A stretch of 64,000 nt of DNA, taken from the NCBI RefSeq assembly GCF_010550245.1, contig NZ_JAAGLU010000035.1, forward strand, positions 52,192-116,191, given 5' to 3'. This DNA is from Streptomyces sp. SID12501. Lineage in GTDB: Bacteria; Actinomycetota; Actinomycetes; Streptomycetales; Streptomycetaceae. How positions within the stretch are numbered: the first letter of the stretch is position 1; each line of letters begins with the position of its first letter. Position numbers and translations under genes: made by a program. The notes under the pieces are model-generated. The model did not search any database. It had not been told where the DNA came from and worked only from the letters and a program-made list of their open reading frames with translations. Below are positions 52,430 through 60,329 of this stretch, one piece after another.

Positions 52430-53284
52430 GTGTTGACGCAGACCACCTCCCGGGTGCTCGACCCGGGCGACCTGGACGCCGCGCTCGCCGTCCTCGGCCG
52501 CGAGCCGGTCGCGAACGCCTTCGTGACGTCCCGTGTCCAGGTGGCGGGCCTAGACCCCTGGCGCCTCGGCGGCGAGATGTGGGGCTGGTACGAGGACGGC
52601 ATGCTCACCAGCCTCTGCTACGCGGGCGCCAACCTCGTCCCGATCTGCGCCACCCCGCGCGCCGTACGCGCCTTCGCCGACCGCGCCAGGCGAGCCGGCC
52701 GTCGCTGCTCCTCCATCGTCGGCCCCGCCGAAGCCACCACCCAGCTGTGGCGGCTGCTCGAACCGAGCTGGGGCCCGGCCAGGGAAGTCCGCCGCCACCA
52801 GCCCCTCATGGTCACCGACAGGCTGCCCGACCCCTCCCTCATCACCCCGGATCCATACGTCCGCCGCGTCCTCAAGGAGGAGATGGAGACGATCATGCCG
52901 GCGTGCGTGGCGATGTTCACCGAGGAGGTCGGGATCTCGCCACTCGCCGGCGACGGCGGTCTCCTCTACCAGGCCAGGGTCGCCGAACTGGTCGGCTCCG
53001 GCCGCTCCTTCGCCCGCCTCGACGAGCGTGGCAAGGTCGCCTTCAAGGCCGAGATCGGCGCCGCGACCTCGCAGGCCTGCCAGATCCAGGGCGTATGGGT
53101 GGCCCCCGAATACCGCGGTCAGGGCCTCGCCGCCCCTGGCATGGCCGCCGTGCTGCGCTACGCCCTCGCGGACGTGGCCCCGGTGGTCAGCCTGTATGTG
53201 AACGACTTCAACACTCCCGCCCGCCGGACATATCTGAGGGTGGGCTTCCAGGAGGTCGGAGCGTTCATGAGCGTCCTGTTCTGA
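52430..53284 (+). CDS. GNAT acetyltransferase with N-terminal DUF4081
   Basis: A 284-residue protein: an N-terminal DUF4081 domain (LDAALAVLGREPVANAFVTSRV) and a C-terminal GNAT fold (IQGVWVAPEYRGQGLAAPGMAAVLRYAL, quoted from VWVAPEYRGQG). The acetyl-CoA loop reads YRGQGLA. The substrate is unknown. GTG 52430 has GGTGAGG nine bases ahead; an in-frame GTG at 52391 is possible. A second, unrelated GNAT gene follows after 107 bases, so the two may have different substrates. Confidence 0.85.
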   Translation: MLTQTTSRVLDPGDLDAALAVLGREPVANAFVTSRVQVAGLDPWRLGGEMWGWYEDGMLTSLCYAGANLVPICATPRAVRAFADRARRAGRRCSSIVGPAEATTQLWRLLEPSWGPAREVRRHQPLMVTDRLPDPSLITPDPYVRRVLKEEMETIMPACVAMFTEEVGISPLAGDGGLLYQARVAELVGSGRSFARLDERGKVAFKAEIGAATSQACQIQGVWVAPEYRGQGLAAPGMAAVLRYALADVAPVVSLYVNDFNTPARRTYLRVGFQEVGAFMSVLF

Positions 53285-53391
53285 ATCGGCCCCCGCTGTC
53301 CGAGCGATCCGGCCCATCCGGGGGTGTGCGGCTCAGCCACATCCGGCCCACGCCCCGCGAGGACGCTCCGCACCCCCTGTAGTCTCCCGAC

Positions 53392-53967
53392 ATGCCGCGC
53401 TTCCCCGGTCAGGACCACCGTCACCCCCGCCCCCACGACGTGGTCGTCGGCCCCCTCGACCTCGCCGCCCGGGTCGACGAGGCGCTCGCTGTCCAGGCCG
53501 TGGCGTTCGGGCTCGGGGCCGACGAGGTCGCCGTACGCAGGCAGATCGTTCTGCGGCATCTGACCTACCCCGGCGCGTGCGCACTCGGCGCGACCACCTC
53601 CGGGGGACGGCTCGCCGGGTTCGTGTACGGCATGCCGAACGACCGTGCGCACTGGTGGTCCACCGTCGTCGAGCCGTATCTGCGCCGGCAGGGCCACGAC
53701 GCCTGGCTCGACGACTCCTTCGTGATCACCGAACTGCACGTCCACCCGACCTTCCAGAACATCGGCGTCGGCCGTGCCCTCATCAGCACGATCACCGACG
53801 CCGCCGCCGAACCCCGCTCGATCCTCTCCGCGATCGACACCGACAGCCCGGCCCGCGGCCTCTACCACTCGCTCGGCTACGAGGACCTGGCCCGCCAGGT
53901 CCTCTTCCCCAGCGCCCCGAAGCCGTACGCGGTGATGGGCGCCCCACTTCCGTTGCGCCGCCGCTAG
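53392..53967 (+). CDS. GNAT-family acetyltransferase
   Basis: A 191-residue acetyltransferase. The acetyl-CoA binding motif A is HPTFQNIGVGRALIS, with ELHVHP as the preceding strand and LYHSLGYEDLARQ as the C-terminal part. The substrate is unknown. A -10-like TAGTCT (53380-53385) lies six bases before the ATG and no ribosome site is visible, so it is probably a leaderless transcript. It is followed by proS after 71 bases. Confidence 0.85.
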   Translation: MPRFPGQDHRHPRPHDVVVGPLDLAARVDEALAVQAVAFGLGADEVAVRRQIVLRHLTYPGACALGATTSGGRLAGFVYGMPNDRAHWWSTVVEPYLRRQGHDAWLDDSFVITELHVHPTFQNIGVGRALISTITDAAAEPRSILSAIDTDSPARGLYHSLGYEDLARQVLFPSAPKPYAVMGAPLPLRRR

Positions 53968-54038
53968 TCGATTTCCACCGTCCCGCACCCCCCGGCTAAC
54001 CTCCTGCCATCACCCTTAAGCAGCAGGAGTCGAGAATC

Positions 54039-55745
54039 ATGGCCCAGGCCCAGGTCCAGCGCATGTCCCGTTTGATGGTCAAGACACTGCGTGACGACCC
54101 GGCCGACGCCGAGGTGCTCAGCCACAAGCTGCTGGTCAGAGCCGGTTATGTGCGCCGTACCGCCGCCGGTCTGTGGTCCTGGCTGCCGCTCGGCAAGAAG
54201 GTTCTGGCCAACGTGGAGCGCGTCGTCCGCGAGGAGATGGACGCCATCGGCGCCCAGGAGGTCACGCTCCCCGCCCTGCTGCCGAGGGAGCCGTACGAGG
54301 CGACCGGCCGCTGGGACGAGTACGGCCCCGAGCTGTTCCGCCTCAATGACCGCAAGGGCGGCGACTACCTCCTCGGCCCGACCCACGAGGAGATCTTCAC
54401 CCTCCTGGTCAAGGACCAGTGCTCGTCCTACAAGGACCTGCCGGTGATCCTCTACCAGATCCAGAACAAGTACCGCGACGAGGCCCGCCCGCGCGCCGGC
54501 ATCCTGCGTGGCCGCGAGTTCCTGATGAAGGACTCGTACTCCTTCGACACGGAGGACGAGGGCCTGGCCAAGTCGTACGCCCTGCACCGCGAGGCGTACC
54601 AGAAGATCTTCGCGCGTCTCGGCCTCGACTACCGCATCTGCGCCGCCACCGCGGGCGCCATGGGCGGCTCCAAGTCGGAGGAGTTCCTCGCCCCGGCCGC
54701 CGCCGGTGAGGACACCTTCGCCGACTGCCCCAACTGCGACTACGCAGCCAACACCGAGGCGATCACGTACGCGCTCCAGCCGGTGGACGGGTCGGCCGTC
54801 CCCGCCCTCGAAGAGATCTCCACCCCCGACACCCCGACCATCGAGACGCTTGCCGCGTACCTGGAGGTCGCCGCCTCCGCCACCCTCAAGAACCTTCTGG
54901 TCAAGGTGGACGGCGAGATCGTCGCGATCGGCGTCCCCGGCGACCGTGAGGTCGACCTGGGCAAGGTCGAGGCGCACTTCGCGCCCGCCGTCGTCGAACT
55001 CGTCACGGCCGAGGACTTCACGGGCCGCGACGACCTCGTACGTGGTTACGTCGGCCCGCAGGGCCTGGAGAAGGTCCGCTACTTCGCCGACCCGCGCATC
55101 GCCCCCGGCACCGCCTGGATCACCGGCGCCAACAAGGCCGGCCTGCACGCGAAGAACGTCGTCGCCGGCCGTGACTTCGAGGTCGACGGGTACATCGACT
55201 CCGTGGTCGTCCAGGAAGGCGACCCCTGCCCGGCCTGCGGCACCGGCCTCAAGCTGGACCGCGCCATCGAGATCGGCCACATCTTCCAGCTCGGCCGCAA
55301 GTACGCCGACGCCCTCGGCCTCGACGTCCTCGGCCAGCAGGGCAAGCCGGTCCGCGTGACCATGGGCTCGTACGGCATCGGCGTCTCCCGCGCGGTCGCG
55401 GCCCTCGCCGAGCAGCACGCCGACGAGCAGGGCCTGTGCTGGCCCAAGGAGATCGCCCCGGCCGACGTCCACGTCGTCGCCGCCGGCAAGGCCCTCCAGA
55501 CCGAACTGGCCCTCGACGTCTCCGACAAGCTGGCCGCGGCCGGCGCCCGCGTCCTGGTCGACGACCGGGCCGGCGTATCCCCGGGCGTCAAGTTCACGGA
55601 CGCCGAGCTGATCGGCGTACCGAAGATCCTGGTGGCGGGCCGCCGTTCGGCCGAGGGCGTCCTCGAACTGAAGGACCGCCGGACGGGCGAGCGCGAGGAA
55701 CTGACGGTCGAGGAAGCCATCGCCCGTCTGACCGCCACCGCCTGA
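54039..55745 (+). CDS. proS: Prolyl-tRNA synthetase, bacterial type
   Basis: A 568-residue class II synthetase, normal length for the bacterial type with an insertion domain. Motif 2 reads YRDEARPRAGILRGREF and motif 3 GSYGIGVSRAVAALAEQ; GPTHEEIFT is the proline-binding TxE region. The editing/insertion domain lies near residues 225-400 and the anticodon-binding domain (VDDRAGVSPGVKF) at the end. It charges tRNA-Pro. The ATG follows AGCAGGAG. A spacer with several short inverted repeats separates it from the redox operon. Confidence 0.96.
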   Translation: MAQAQVQRMSRLMVKTLRDDPADAEVLSHKLLVRAGYVRRTAAGLWSWLPLGKKVLANVERVVREEMDAIGAQEVTLPALLPREPYEATGRWDEYGPELFRLNDRKGGDYLLGPTHEEIFTLLVKDQCSSYKDLPVILYQIQNKYRDEARPRAGILRGREFLMKDSYSFDTEDEGLAKSYALHREAYQKIFARLGLDYRICAATAGAMGGSKSEEFLAPAAAGEDTFADCPNCDYAANTEAITYALQPVDGSAVPALEEISTPDTPTIETLAAYLEVAASATLKNLLVKVDGEIVAIGVPGDREVDLGKVEAHFAPAVVELVTAEDFTGRDDLVRGYVGPQGLEKVRYFADPRIAPGTAWITGANKAGLHAKNVVAGRDFEVDGYIDSVVVQEGDPCPACGTGLKLDRAIEIGHIFQLGRKYADALGLDVLGQQGKPVRVTMGSYGIGVSRAVAALAEQHADEQGLCWPKEIAPADVHVVAAGKALQTELALDVSDKLAAAGARVLVDDRAGVSPGVKFTDAELIGVPKILVAGRRSAEGVLELKDRRTGEREELTVEEAIARLTATA

Positions 55746-55786
55746 CAACGCGCGTGATTTAAATCCCGCTCTCAGAGAGTTCTCGG

Positions 55787-55855
55787 GAGGCGTATGGGCG
55801 CCTCACAGACTTCTCTCAGGCCGTTCCCCGAACGTAGGACGTGACACGGAGTCAC
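55787..55855 (+). promoter_or_regulatory. Dyad-rich leader of the flavinylation operon
   Basis: Two dyads stand in the 131-base spacer: GAGGCG (55787-55792) with CGCCTC (55799-55804), and GTGAC (55841-55845) with GTCAC (55851-55855), the latter extended by GGA/TCC. Repeated TTCTC-type words also occur (55779-55820). The first hairpin may end proS; the second lies just before the ribosome site GGAGGGG and could control translation or bind a regulator. Confidence 0.4.
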
Positions 55856-55876
55856 ATCCTATGGAGGGGAACGGCC

Positions 55877-56239
55877 ATGACGGTCAGGGAGCAGGAGCGG
55901 GGAGCCGCCGCGGCGGTGCGCAGAGGGATGCGGCGTACGGCTGCCGTGGCGGCGGCGGTCTCGCTGGCCGCGGCGGCCGGGGTGTTCGCCCTCGTCGGCA
56001 CGATGGAGTCGGACGCGACGACGACCGCGAGCAGTACCTCGGACTCGACATCCAGTTCGAGCAGCAGCACGGACACCAGCACGGACACCGGCACGAGTAC
56101 CGACACCAGTACGGATACAGCGTCCTCGGACTCATCGGACTCATCCGACTCCTCGTCCGCCGGCCTCCAGTCCTCCTCGGACGACCTGACCGCCTCCGGC
56201 TCCAGCGGCTCCGCCGACTCCACCTCGGGGGCGTCGTGA
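55877..56239 (+). CDS. Small membrane-anchored Ser/Thr/Asp-rich protein ending in a flavinylation motif
   Basis: A 120-residue protein. ATG 55877 has GGAGGGG eight bases ahead; the frame is open to 55841. Residues 19-42 are one membrane helix (VAAAVSLAAAAGVFALVG). The rest is low-complexity Ser/Thr/Asp, likely an extended external tail. The last seven residues are Asp114-Ser-Thr-Ser-Gly-Ala-Ser120, which fits the ApbE target pattern Dxx(S/T)GA(T/S), with Ser120 as candidate FMN acceptor. It overlaps the apbE gene by one base. No FMN-binding domain surrounds the motif, so it would be a minimal flavin carrier; this is inference. Confidence 0.78.
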   Translation: MTVREQERGAAAAVRRGMRRTAAVAAAVSLAAAAGVFALVGTMESDATTTASSTSDSTSSSSSSTDTSTDTGTSTDTSTDTASSDSSDSSDSSSAGLQSSSDDLTASGSSGSADSTSGAS

Positions 56240-57231
56240 TGACCACCGCCGTCCGCCCCACTGCTGCCGCCGACTGGCGTGCCCTCGGTACCAGCGTCCG
56301 GCTCGTCACCACCGACCCGGCCCTGCTGGACTCCTGCAACCTGCTCCTGGCCCGCCATCTGGCAGAGGTCGACGCCACCTGCAGCCGCTTCCGTGCCGAC
56401 TCCGAACTCTCCGCCCTGGACGACAGCGACGGCCGCCCGACCCGGGTCAGCCCGCTGCTCGCCGAGGCCCTGGCGGTGGCGCTGCGCGCGGCCGAGGCGA
56501 CCGACGGAGCCGTGGACCCGACCGTTGGCTCGGCGCTGGAAGCGCTCGGCTACGACCGTGACTTCACCCTCGTCCAGGAGGACGACCGCCCGGTACGGCT
56601 CGCCGTGCGCCGCGTCCCCGGCTGGCGCCGGGTACACCTGGACCGCGCGACCGGCACGGTCACCGTCCCGTCCGGCATCCGCCTCGACCTGGGCGCCACC
56701 GCGAAGGCCTGGGCCGCCGACCGGGCCGCGCGAACGCTGGCCCGGACCGCCGGGTGCGGAGTCCTGGTGAGCCTCGGCGGCGACACGGCGGTCGCGGGCG
56801 AGCCCCCGGCGGGCGGCTGGCGCATCCGCGTCCAGGACGTCACCGGCCCGACGGAAGAGCCGCCCGCCCAGGGCCCGTACGCCACGATCGGCCTCCACAG
56901 CGGCGGCCTCGCCACCTCCGGCACGGCCGCCCGCCACTGGCGCCGGGGCGAGCACACCCTCCACCACATCATCGACCCGAACACCGGCCTCCCCGCCCGC
57001 ACCCCCTGGCGCACGGTCTCCGTGGCGGCGGCCAACTGCGCCGACGCCAACGCGGCGACCACGGCGGCCCTGGTGAAGGGGACGGGCGCGGAACGCTGGC
57101 TGACGGGGCTGGGCCTCCCGGCGCGGCTGGTGACAAGGGACGGCACGGTACTCACTACTCCGGGCTGGCCCCTTTCGATCTGCCCGGCGAACGAGAGCGA
57201 GGCCGTTCAGGCCGAAGGAGAGCCGACGTGA
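56239..57231 (+). CDS. apbE: FAD:protein FMN transferase, ApbE family
   Basis: A 330-residue ApbE-family enzyme; members attach FMN from FAD to Thr or Ser of target proteins through Mg2+. Motifs VDATCSRFRADSELSALD, AVDPTVG, DLGATAKAWAADRAA and HHIIDPNTGLPA are in place. It has no signal peptide or lipobox, so it appears cytoplasmic, whereas many ApbE proteins are exported. It starts inside the stop of the small Ser/Thr-rich gene, which carries a matching target motif, and is itself coupled to the next gene by a GTGA overlap. Confidence 0.92.
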   Translation: MTTAVRPTAAADWRALGTSVRLVTTDPALLDSCNLLLARHLAEVDATCSRFRADSELSALDDSDGRPTRVSPLLAEALAVALRAAEATDGAVDPTVGSALEALGYDRDFTLVQEDDRPVRLAVRRVPGWRRVHLDRATGTVTVPSGIRLDLGATAKAWAADRAARTLARTAGCGVLVSLGGDTAVAGEPPAGGWRIRVQDVTGPTEEPPAQGPYATIGLHSGGLATSGTAARHWRRGEHTLHHIIDPNTGLPARTPWRTVSVAAANCADANAATTAALVKGTGAERWLTGLGLPARLVTRDGTVLTTPGWPLSICPANESEAVQAEGEPT

Positions 57232-57821
57232 CCTCCGAGACCCTCTGGTACGCCAACCGCGCGACCGGCGCCGTATGCCTGGTCCTCTTCACTGTCGTCG
57301 TGCTGCTGGGCATCGCGGTGAGACTGCGAGCCAGACTCCCCGGCCTGCCCAGATTCGGCACCGTGACCCTCCACCGCACCCTCTCCCTCTCCGCCACCGC
57401 CTTCCTCGCGCTCCACATAGCCGCCGCGGTGATCGACGGCTACGTCGACATCACACCCCTCGACGCCCTCGTCCCCTTCGTCTCCGACTACCAGTCCCTC
57501 TGGCTGGGCCTCGGCACGGTCGCCCTCGACCTGATGCTCGCGGTACTGGTCACCAGCCTTCTGCGGGCCCGCCTCGGCCACCGCACCTGGCGTGCCGTGC
57601 ACTGGCTCGCGTACGTCTCCTGGCCGATCGCCCTCGTCCACGGCATCGGCATCGGGACGGACACCGGCGCCGACTGGATGACCTGGCTGACCGTGTCCTG
57701 CGTCGCCGCCGTACTCGCCGCCTTCGGCATCCGCACGGCTCAGGCCGTACGCGCCTCCCGCCGGACCCCGGCAGCCCTGCTCCACACACCGGAACGCACG
57801 CTCGAAGGGGCCCGCTCATGA
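57228..57821 (+). CDS. Ferric reductase-like membrane protein
   Basis: A 197-residue integral membrane protein with about five helices (AVCLVLFTVVVLLGIAV first). Histidines suited to haem ligation occur in two helices: LHRTLSLSATAFLALH and RAVHWLAYVSWPIALVH. This fits the ferric reductase/cytochrome b-like family, which passes electrons across the membrane. It starts at GTG 57228 and overlaps both neighbours by four bases, so it belongs to the apbE operon. A role in moving electrons to the flavinylated tail protein is inferred. Confidence 0.85.
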   Translation: MTSETLWYANRATGAVCLVLFTVVVLLGIAVRLRARLPGLPRFGTVTLHRTLSLSATAFLALHIAAAVIDGYVDITPLDALVPFVSDYQSLWLGLGTVALDLMLAVLVTSLLRARLGHRTWRAVHWLAYVSWPIALVHGIGIGTDTGADWMTWLTVSCVAAVLAAFGIRTAQAVRASRRTPAALLHTPERTLEGARS

Positions 57822-59038
57822 CCGCCACGTACACCGAGGTCCTCATGTCGCCCCGCCTCCTGGCCCCCGGCGGCGCCCCGGCCGACTTCACCACCCACGA
57901 GCAGCGCTACGGGCCCGTCGCGTACGGCAGTCCACCCCAACTCCTGCAGTCCGTCGCCGAGTCGGGCCTCACCGGCCGCGGCGGAGCCGCCTTCGCCACG
58001 TACCGCAAACTCGTCTCCGTGGCCGACGCCGGACGCCGGACCGGCCGCGCCCCGGTGGTCGTCGCCAACGGTGCGGAGGGGGAGCCCGCGAGCCGCAAGG
58101 ACAAGACTCTGCTGCATCTCTCGCCCCATCTCGTCCTGGACGGGCTCCAGTTGGCGGCCGAGGCGGTCGGTGCCGGGGAGGCGTACCTCGCCGTGGAGGC
58201 GGGCGCGAGCTATCTGGAGGCAGCCCTCGCCGAACGCCGTCGCGACCCGCTGTCCGTCAAGGTCGTCCGCGTTCCCCGGCGGTTCCTGTCCGGCCAGTCC
58301 TCCGCCCTCGCCTCGTACGTCTCCGGTGGCGCGGCCCTCCCGCAGCACCAGCGCCCGCCGGTGCGGGAACGCGGAGTGCGCGGGGCCCCGACCCTCGTGC
58401 AGAACGTCGAGACCCTGGCCCACCTCGCGCTGATCGCCCGTTACGGCGCCGACTGGTTCCGGGCCGCCGGGACACCCTCGGAACCCGGCAGCGCGCTGTG
58501 CACGGTGCATGTGCCCGGGCGCGAAGTACGGGTCGTCGAGGCCCCGTTCGGGATGCCGATCGGCAGACTGCTGCCACTGGGTCCAACGGGTGCGGTCCTC
58601 GTCGGCGGCTACCACGGCAGCTGGATCCCGGCCTCCGAGGCAGCCCAACTCCCGCTCAGCACAGCCAATTTGGGTGCAGGCGTACTCGCTGCACTGCCCG
58701 CCGACCACTGCGGCCTCGCCGAAACCGCCCGCGTCCTGCGGTACTTGGCCCTGGAGTCGGCAGGCCAGTGCGGGCCCTGCCTCAACGGCCTGCCCCGGAT
58801 CGCCGCCGCGTTCCAGACCCTGGCCGCCCCCGGTGCCCAGGGCACGGTCCGCGCGGACGTCGCCCGCTGGGCCGGCCTCGTCGAGGGCCGCGGCGCCTGC
58901 CACCACCCCGACGGCACGGTCCGCCTGGTCCGCTCGGCCCTGACCACCTTCGCCACCGAACTCGACGCCCACGCGACCGGCTACTGCACGGCGACGGACG
59001 CGACCCCACTGCTGCCCGTCCCCAACGACAGGAGCTGA
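57818..59038 (+). CDS. NuoF-like NADH dehydrogenase subunit with incomplete cluster motif
   Basis: A 406-residue protein related to the 51-kDa (NuoF) flavoprotein. The FMN region is recognisable (GLTGRGGAAFATYRK, ANGAEGEPASRKDK) and RGAPTLVQNVETLAHL follows. In the cluster motif ESAGQCGPC only Cys318 and Cys321 remain, with Cys361 (GACHHP); Ala315 replaces the usual first Cys of ESCGxCxPC. The N3-type 4Fe-4S cluster may be absent or altered. It probably oxidises NAD(P)H or exchanges electrons with the ferredoxin coded next. It is coupled to the upstream membrane gene by a 4-base overlap. Confidence 0.85.
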   Translation: MTATYTEVLMSPRLLAPGGAPADFTTHEQRYGPVAYGSPPQLLQSVAESGLTGRGGAAFATYRKLVSVADAGRRTGRAPVVVANGAEGEPASRKDKTLLHLSPHLVLDGLQLAAEAVGAGEAYLAVEAGASYLEAALAERRRDPLSVKVVRVPRRFLSGQSSALASYVSGGAALPQHQRPPVRERGVRGAPTLVQNVETLAHLALIARYGADWFRAAGTPSEPGSALCTVHVPGREVRVVEAPFGMPIGRLLPLGPTGAVLVGGYHGSWIPASEAAQLPLSTANLGAGVLAALPADHCGLAETARVLRYLALESAGQCGPCLNGLPRIAAAFQTLAAPGAQGTVRADVARWAGLVEGRGACHHPDGTVRLVRSALTTFATELDAHATGYCTATDATPLLPVPNDRS

Positions 59039-59039
59039 C

Positions 59040-59255
59040 ATGCCGCAGAGTCACGAGACGACGACGATCGACATCGACTGGACGTCCTGCAAGGGCCACG
59101 GCCTGTGCGCGGAACTCCTCCCGGAACACATCACCTTGGACGAATGGGGCTACCCACTCGTCGACGGCACCCCGATCCCCGCCCGCACAGTGAAACGAGC
59201 CCGCAGAGCGGCGACCGACTGCCCCGTACTGGCCCTCAAACTCGCGGCCAGGTGA
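59040..59255 (+). CDS. Small ferredoxin with three cysteines
   Basis: A 71-residue ferredoxin. Three cysteines, Cys17, Cys23 (SCKGHGLC) and Cys61 (TDCPVLAL), match 3Fe-4S ferredoxins of actinobacteria that usually serve cytochrome P450 or oxidoreductases. Here it closes the apbE operon, one base after the NuoF-like stop, so it probably passes electrons between that protein and the membrane component. GGAGCTGAC precedes the ATG. Confidence 0.9.
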   Translation: MPQSHETTTIDIDWTSCKGHGLCAELLPEHITLDEWGYPLVDGTPIPARTVKRARRAATDCPVLALKLAAR

Positions 59256-59257
59256 AG

Positions 59258-59340
59258 CGCCTTTTTAGGGGCGCGAGGCTGTATCGATGTGCGGCTCCGC
59301 CGCGTGGGCGCGACCAGCCACGACTCACCCGCAGCCGACA
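59258..59340. repeat. Intergenic repeat, family B copy 2
   Basis: Contains GGGGCGCGAGGCTGTATCGA and GCGGCTCCGCCGCGTGGGCG, the reverse complement of the element at 33161-33246 with few differences. It contains a GCGGC/GCCGC hairpin and lies between the ferredoxin stop and the converging kinase-like gene, so it may end transcription from both sides. Confidence 0.7.
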
Positions 59341-59355
59341 ACGAGACCGAATACC

Positions 59356-60288
59356 TCAAAGCCACCCAGCGAACTCCAGCAACAACTCCGCATCCCTGGG
59401 CCGCCCCACGCGCAGTGCCCGCACACCCGACTCCACAGCCCTGAACAACGTCCACCCCCGCAACCGCTCCTGATCCACATCCAGCGACTCGGCGAGCCGC
59501 TTCACCCGCCGTCGGGTGATCGCCGCCCCCGACGACGACGCGATCAGGTCTTCCACCCGGTCCCGAACCAGCCGCGCCAAATCGAACGCGCACTCACCGA
59601 CCAACGGATCCGGCCCCACAGCCAGCCAGGGCACCCGCTCCGCGGCCAGCACCTTGCTCTGCCGGAACGTACCGTGCAGCAACCGTGCCTCGGGCGGCGC
59701 GACCAGCAACTCCTCGCGCGCGGCGAGCGCTGCCTCGACCAGTGCCGCCACCTCGGCATCCGCACCGGCGCTCGCCGACATCGTCTCGGCCTGCCGACCG
59801 GTCCGTGAGGCCACCGTCTCGAACACGCCTGCCGAGCCCGCGGGCGGCTCGACCCACAGCCGCCGCAGCGTTCCCGCCGCCTCCAGCAGGGCCTTCGCCT
59901 CGGGCAGTGACCGCACCGACACATCCGGATGCAGTCGCTCCAGCATCAAGACACCCTCGTCGGCGGAGCCGCCGGAGGTTGTCGAGCCGGTGGACGGTTC
60001 CAGCAACTGCACCGCACCCGCCCCGCCCCAGTGCGCCAGCGCCACCCGCTCACTCTCCGGCCGGGCCCTGCGTGGCGCGAGCTTCAGGACGGCGGGCGTG
60101 CCGTCGGCCCGCCGCACCAGCACCACCAGGCTGCTGCGACCGCCCGGAACCTGTACCCGTTCCACGGTCAACACGCGTAGATCCACGGCTTGTTGAGCCG
60201 CCACGGGCAGCCGCGCCAGCCAGTCGTCACCGTCCGGTGCCGGCTCGCCGAGCGCCCTCACCAGACGGGGCGGCGGTTCGAAAGCCAT
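59356..60288 (-). CDS. APH-fold kinase-like protein lacking catalytic residues
   Basis: A 310-residue member of the aminoglycoside/hydroxyurea phosphotransferase (APH 6) fold. The N-lobe has SSLVVLVRRADGTPAVLKL with the ATP lysine and EGVLMLERL. In the catalytic loop, where active members read HGDLHHGNVL, this one has His205-Gly-Thr207-Phe-Arg-Gln-Ser-Lys212; the next motif is LAVGPDPLVGE where active members have LAIDPKGLVGD. The catalytic Asp, the loop Asn and the metal-binding Asp are thus replaced. It is probably a pseudokinase that binds ligand without phosphorylation. The start is ATG 60288 after GGAAGGA. Confidence 0.83.
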   Translation of the reverse strand: MAFEPPPRLVRALGEPAPDGDDWLARLPVAAQQAVDLRVLTVERVQVPGGRSSLVVLVRRADGTPAVLKLAPRRARPESERVALAHWGGAGAVQLLEPSTGSTTSGGSADEGVLMLERLHPDVSVRSLPEAKALLEAAGTLRRLWVEPPAGSAGVFETVASRTGRQAETMSASAGADAEVAALVEAALAAREELLVAPPEARLLHGTFRQSKVLAAERVPWLAVGPDPLVGECAFDLARLVRDRVEDLIASSSGAAITRRRVKRLAESLDVDQERLRGWTLFRAVESGVRALRVGRPRDAELLLEFAGWL

Positions 60289-60329
60289 GCGCGAGTCGTT
60301 TCCTTCCGGTACGCGGGATGCGGGACGGG

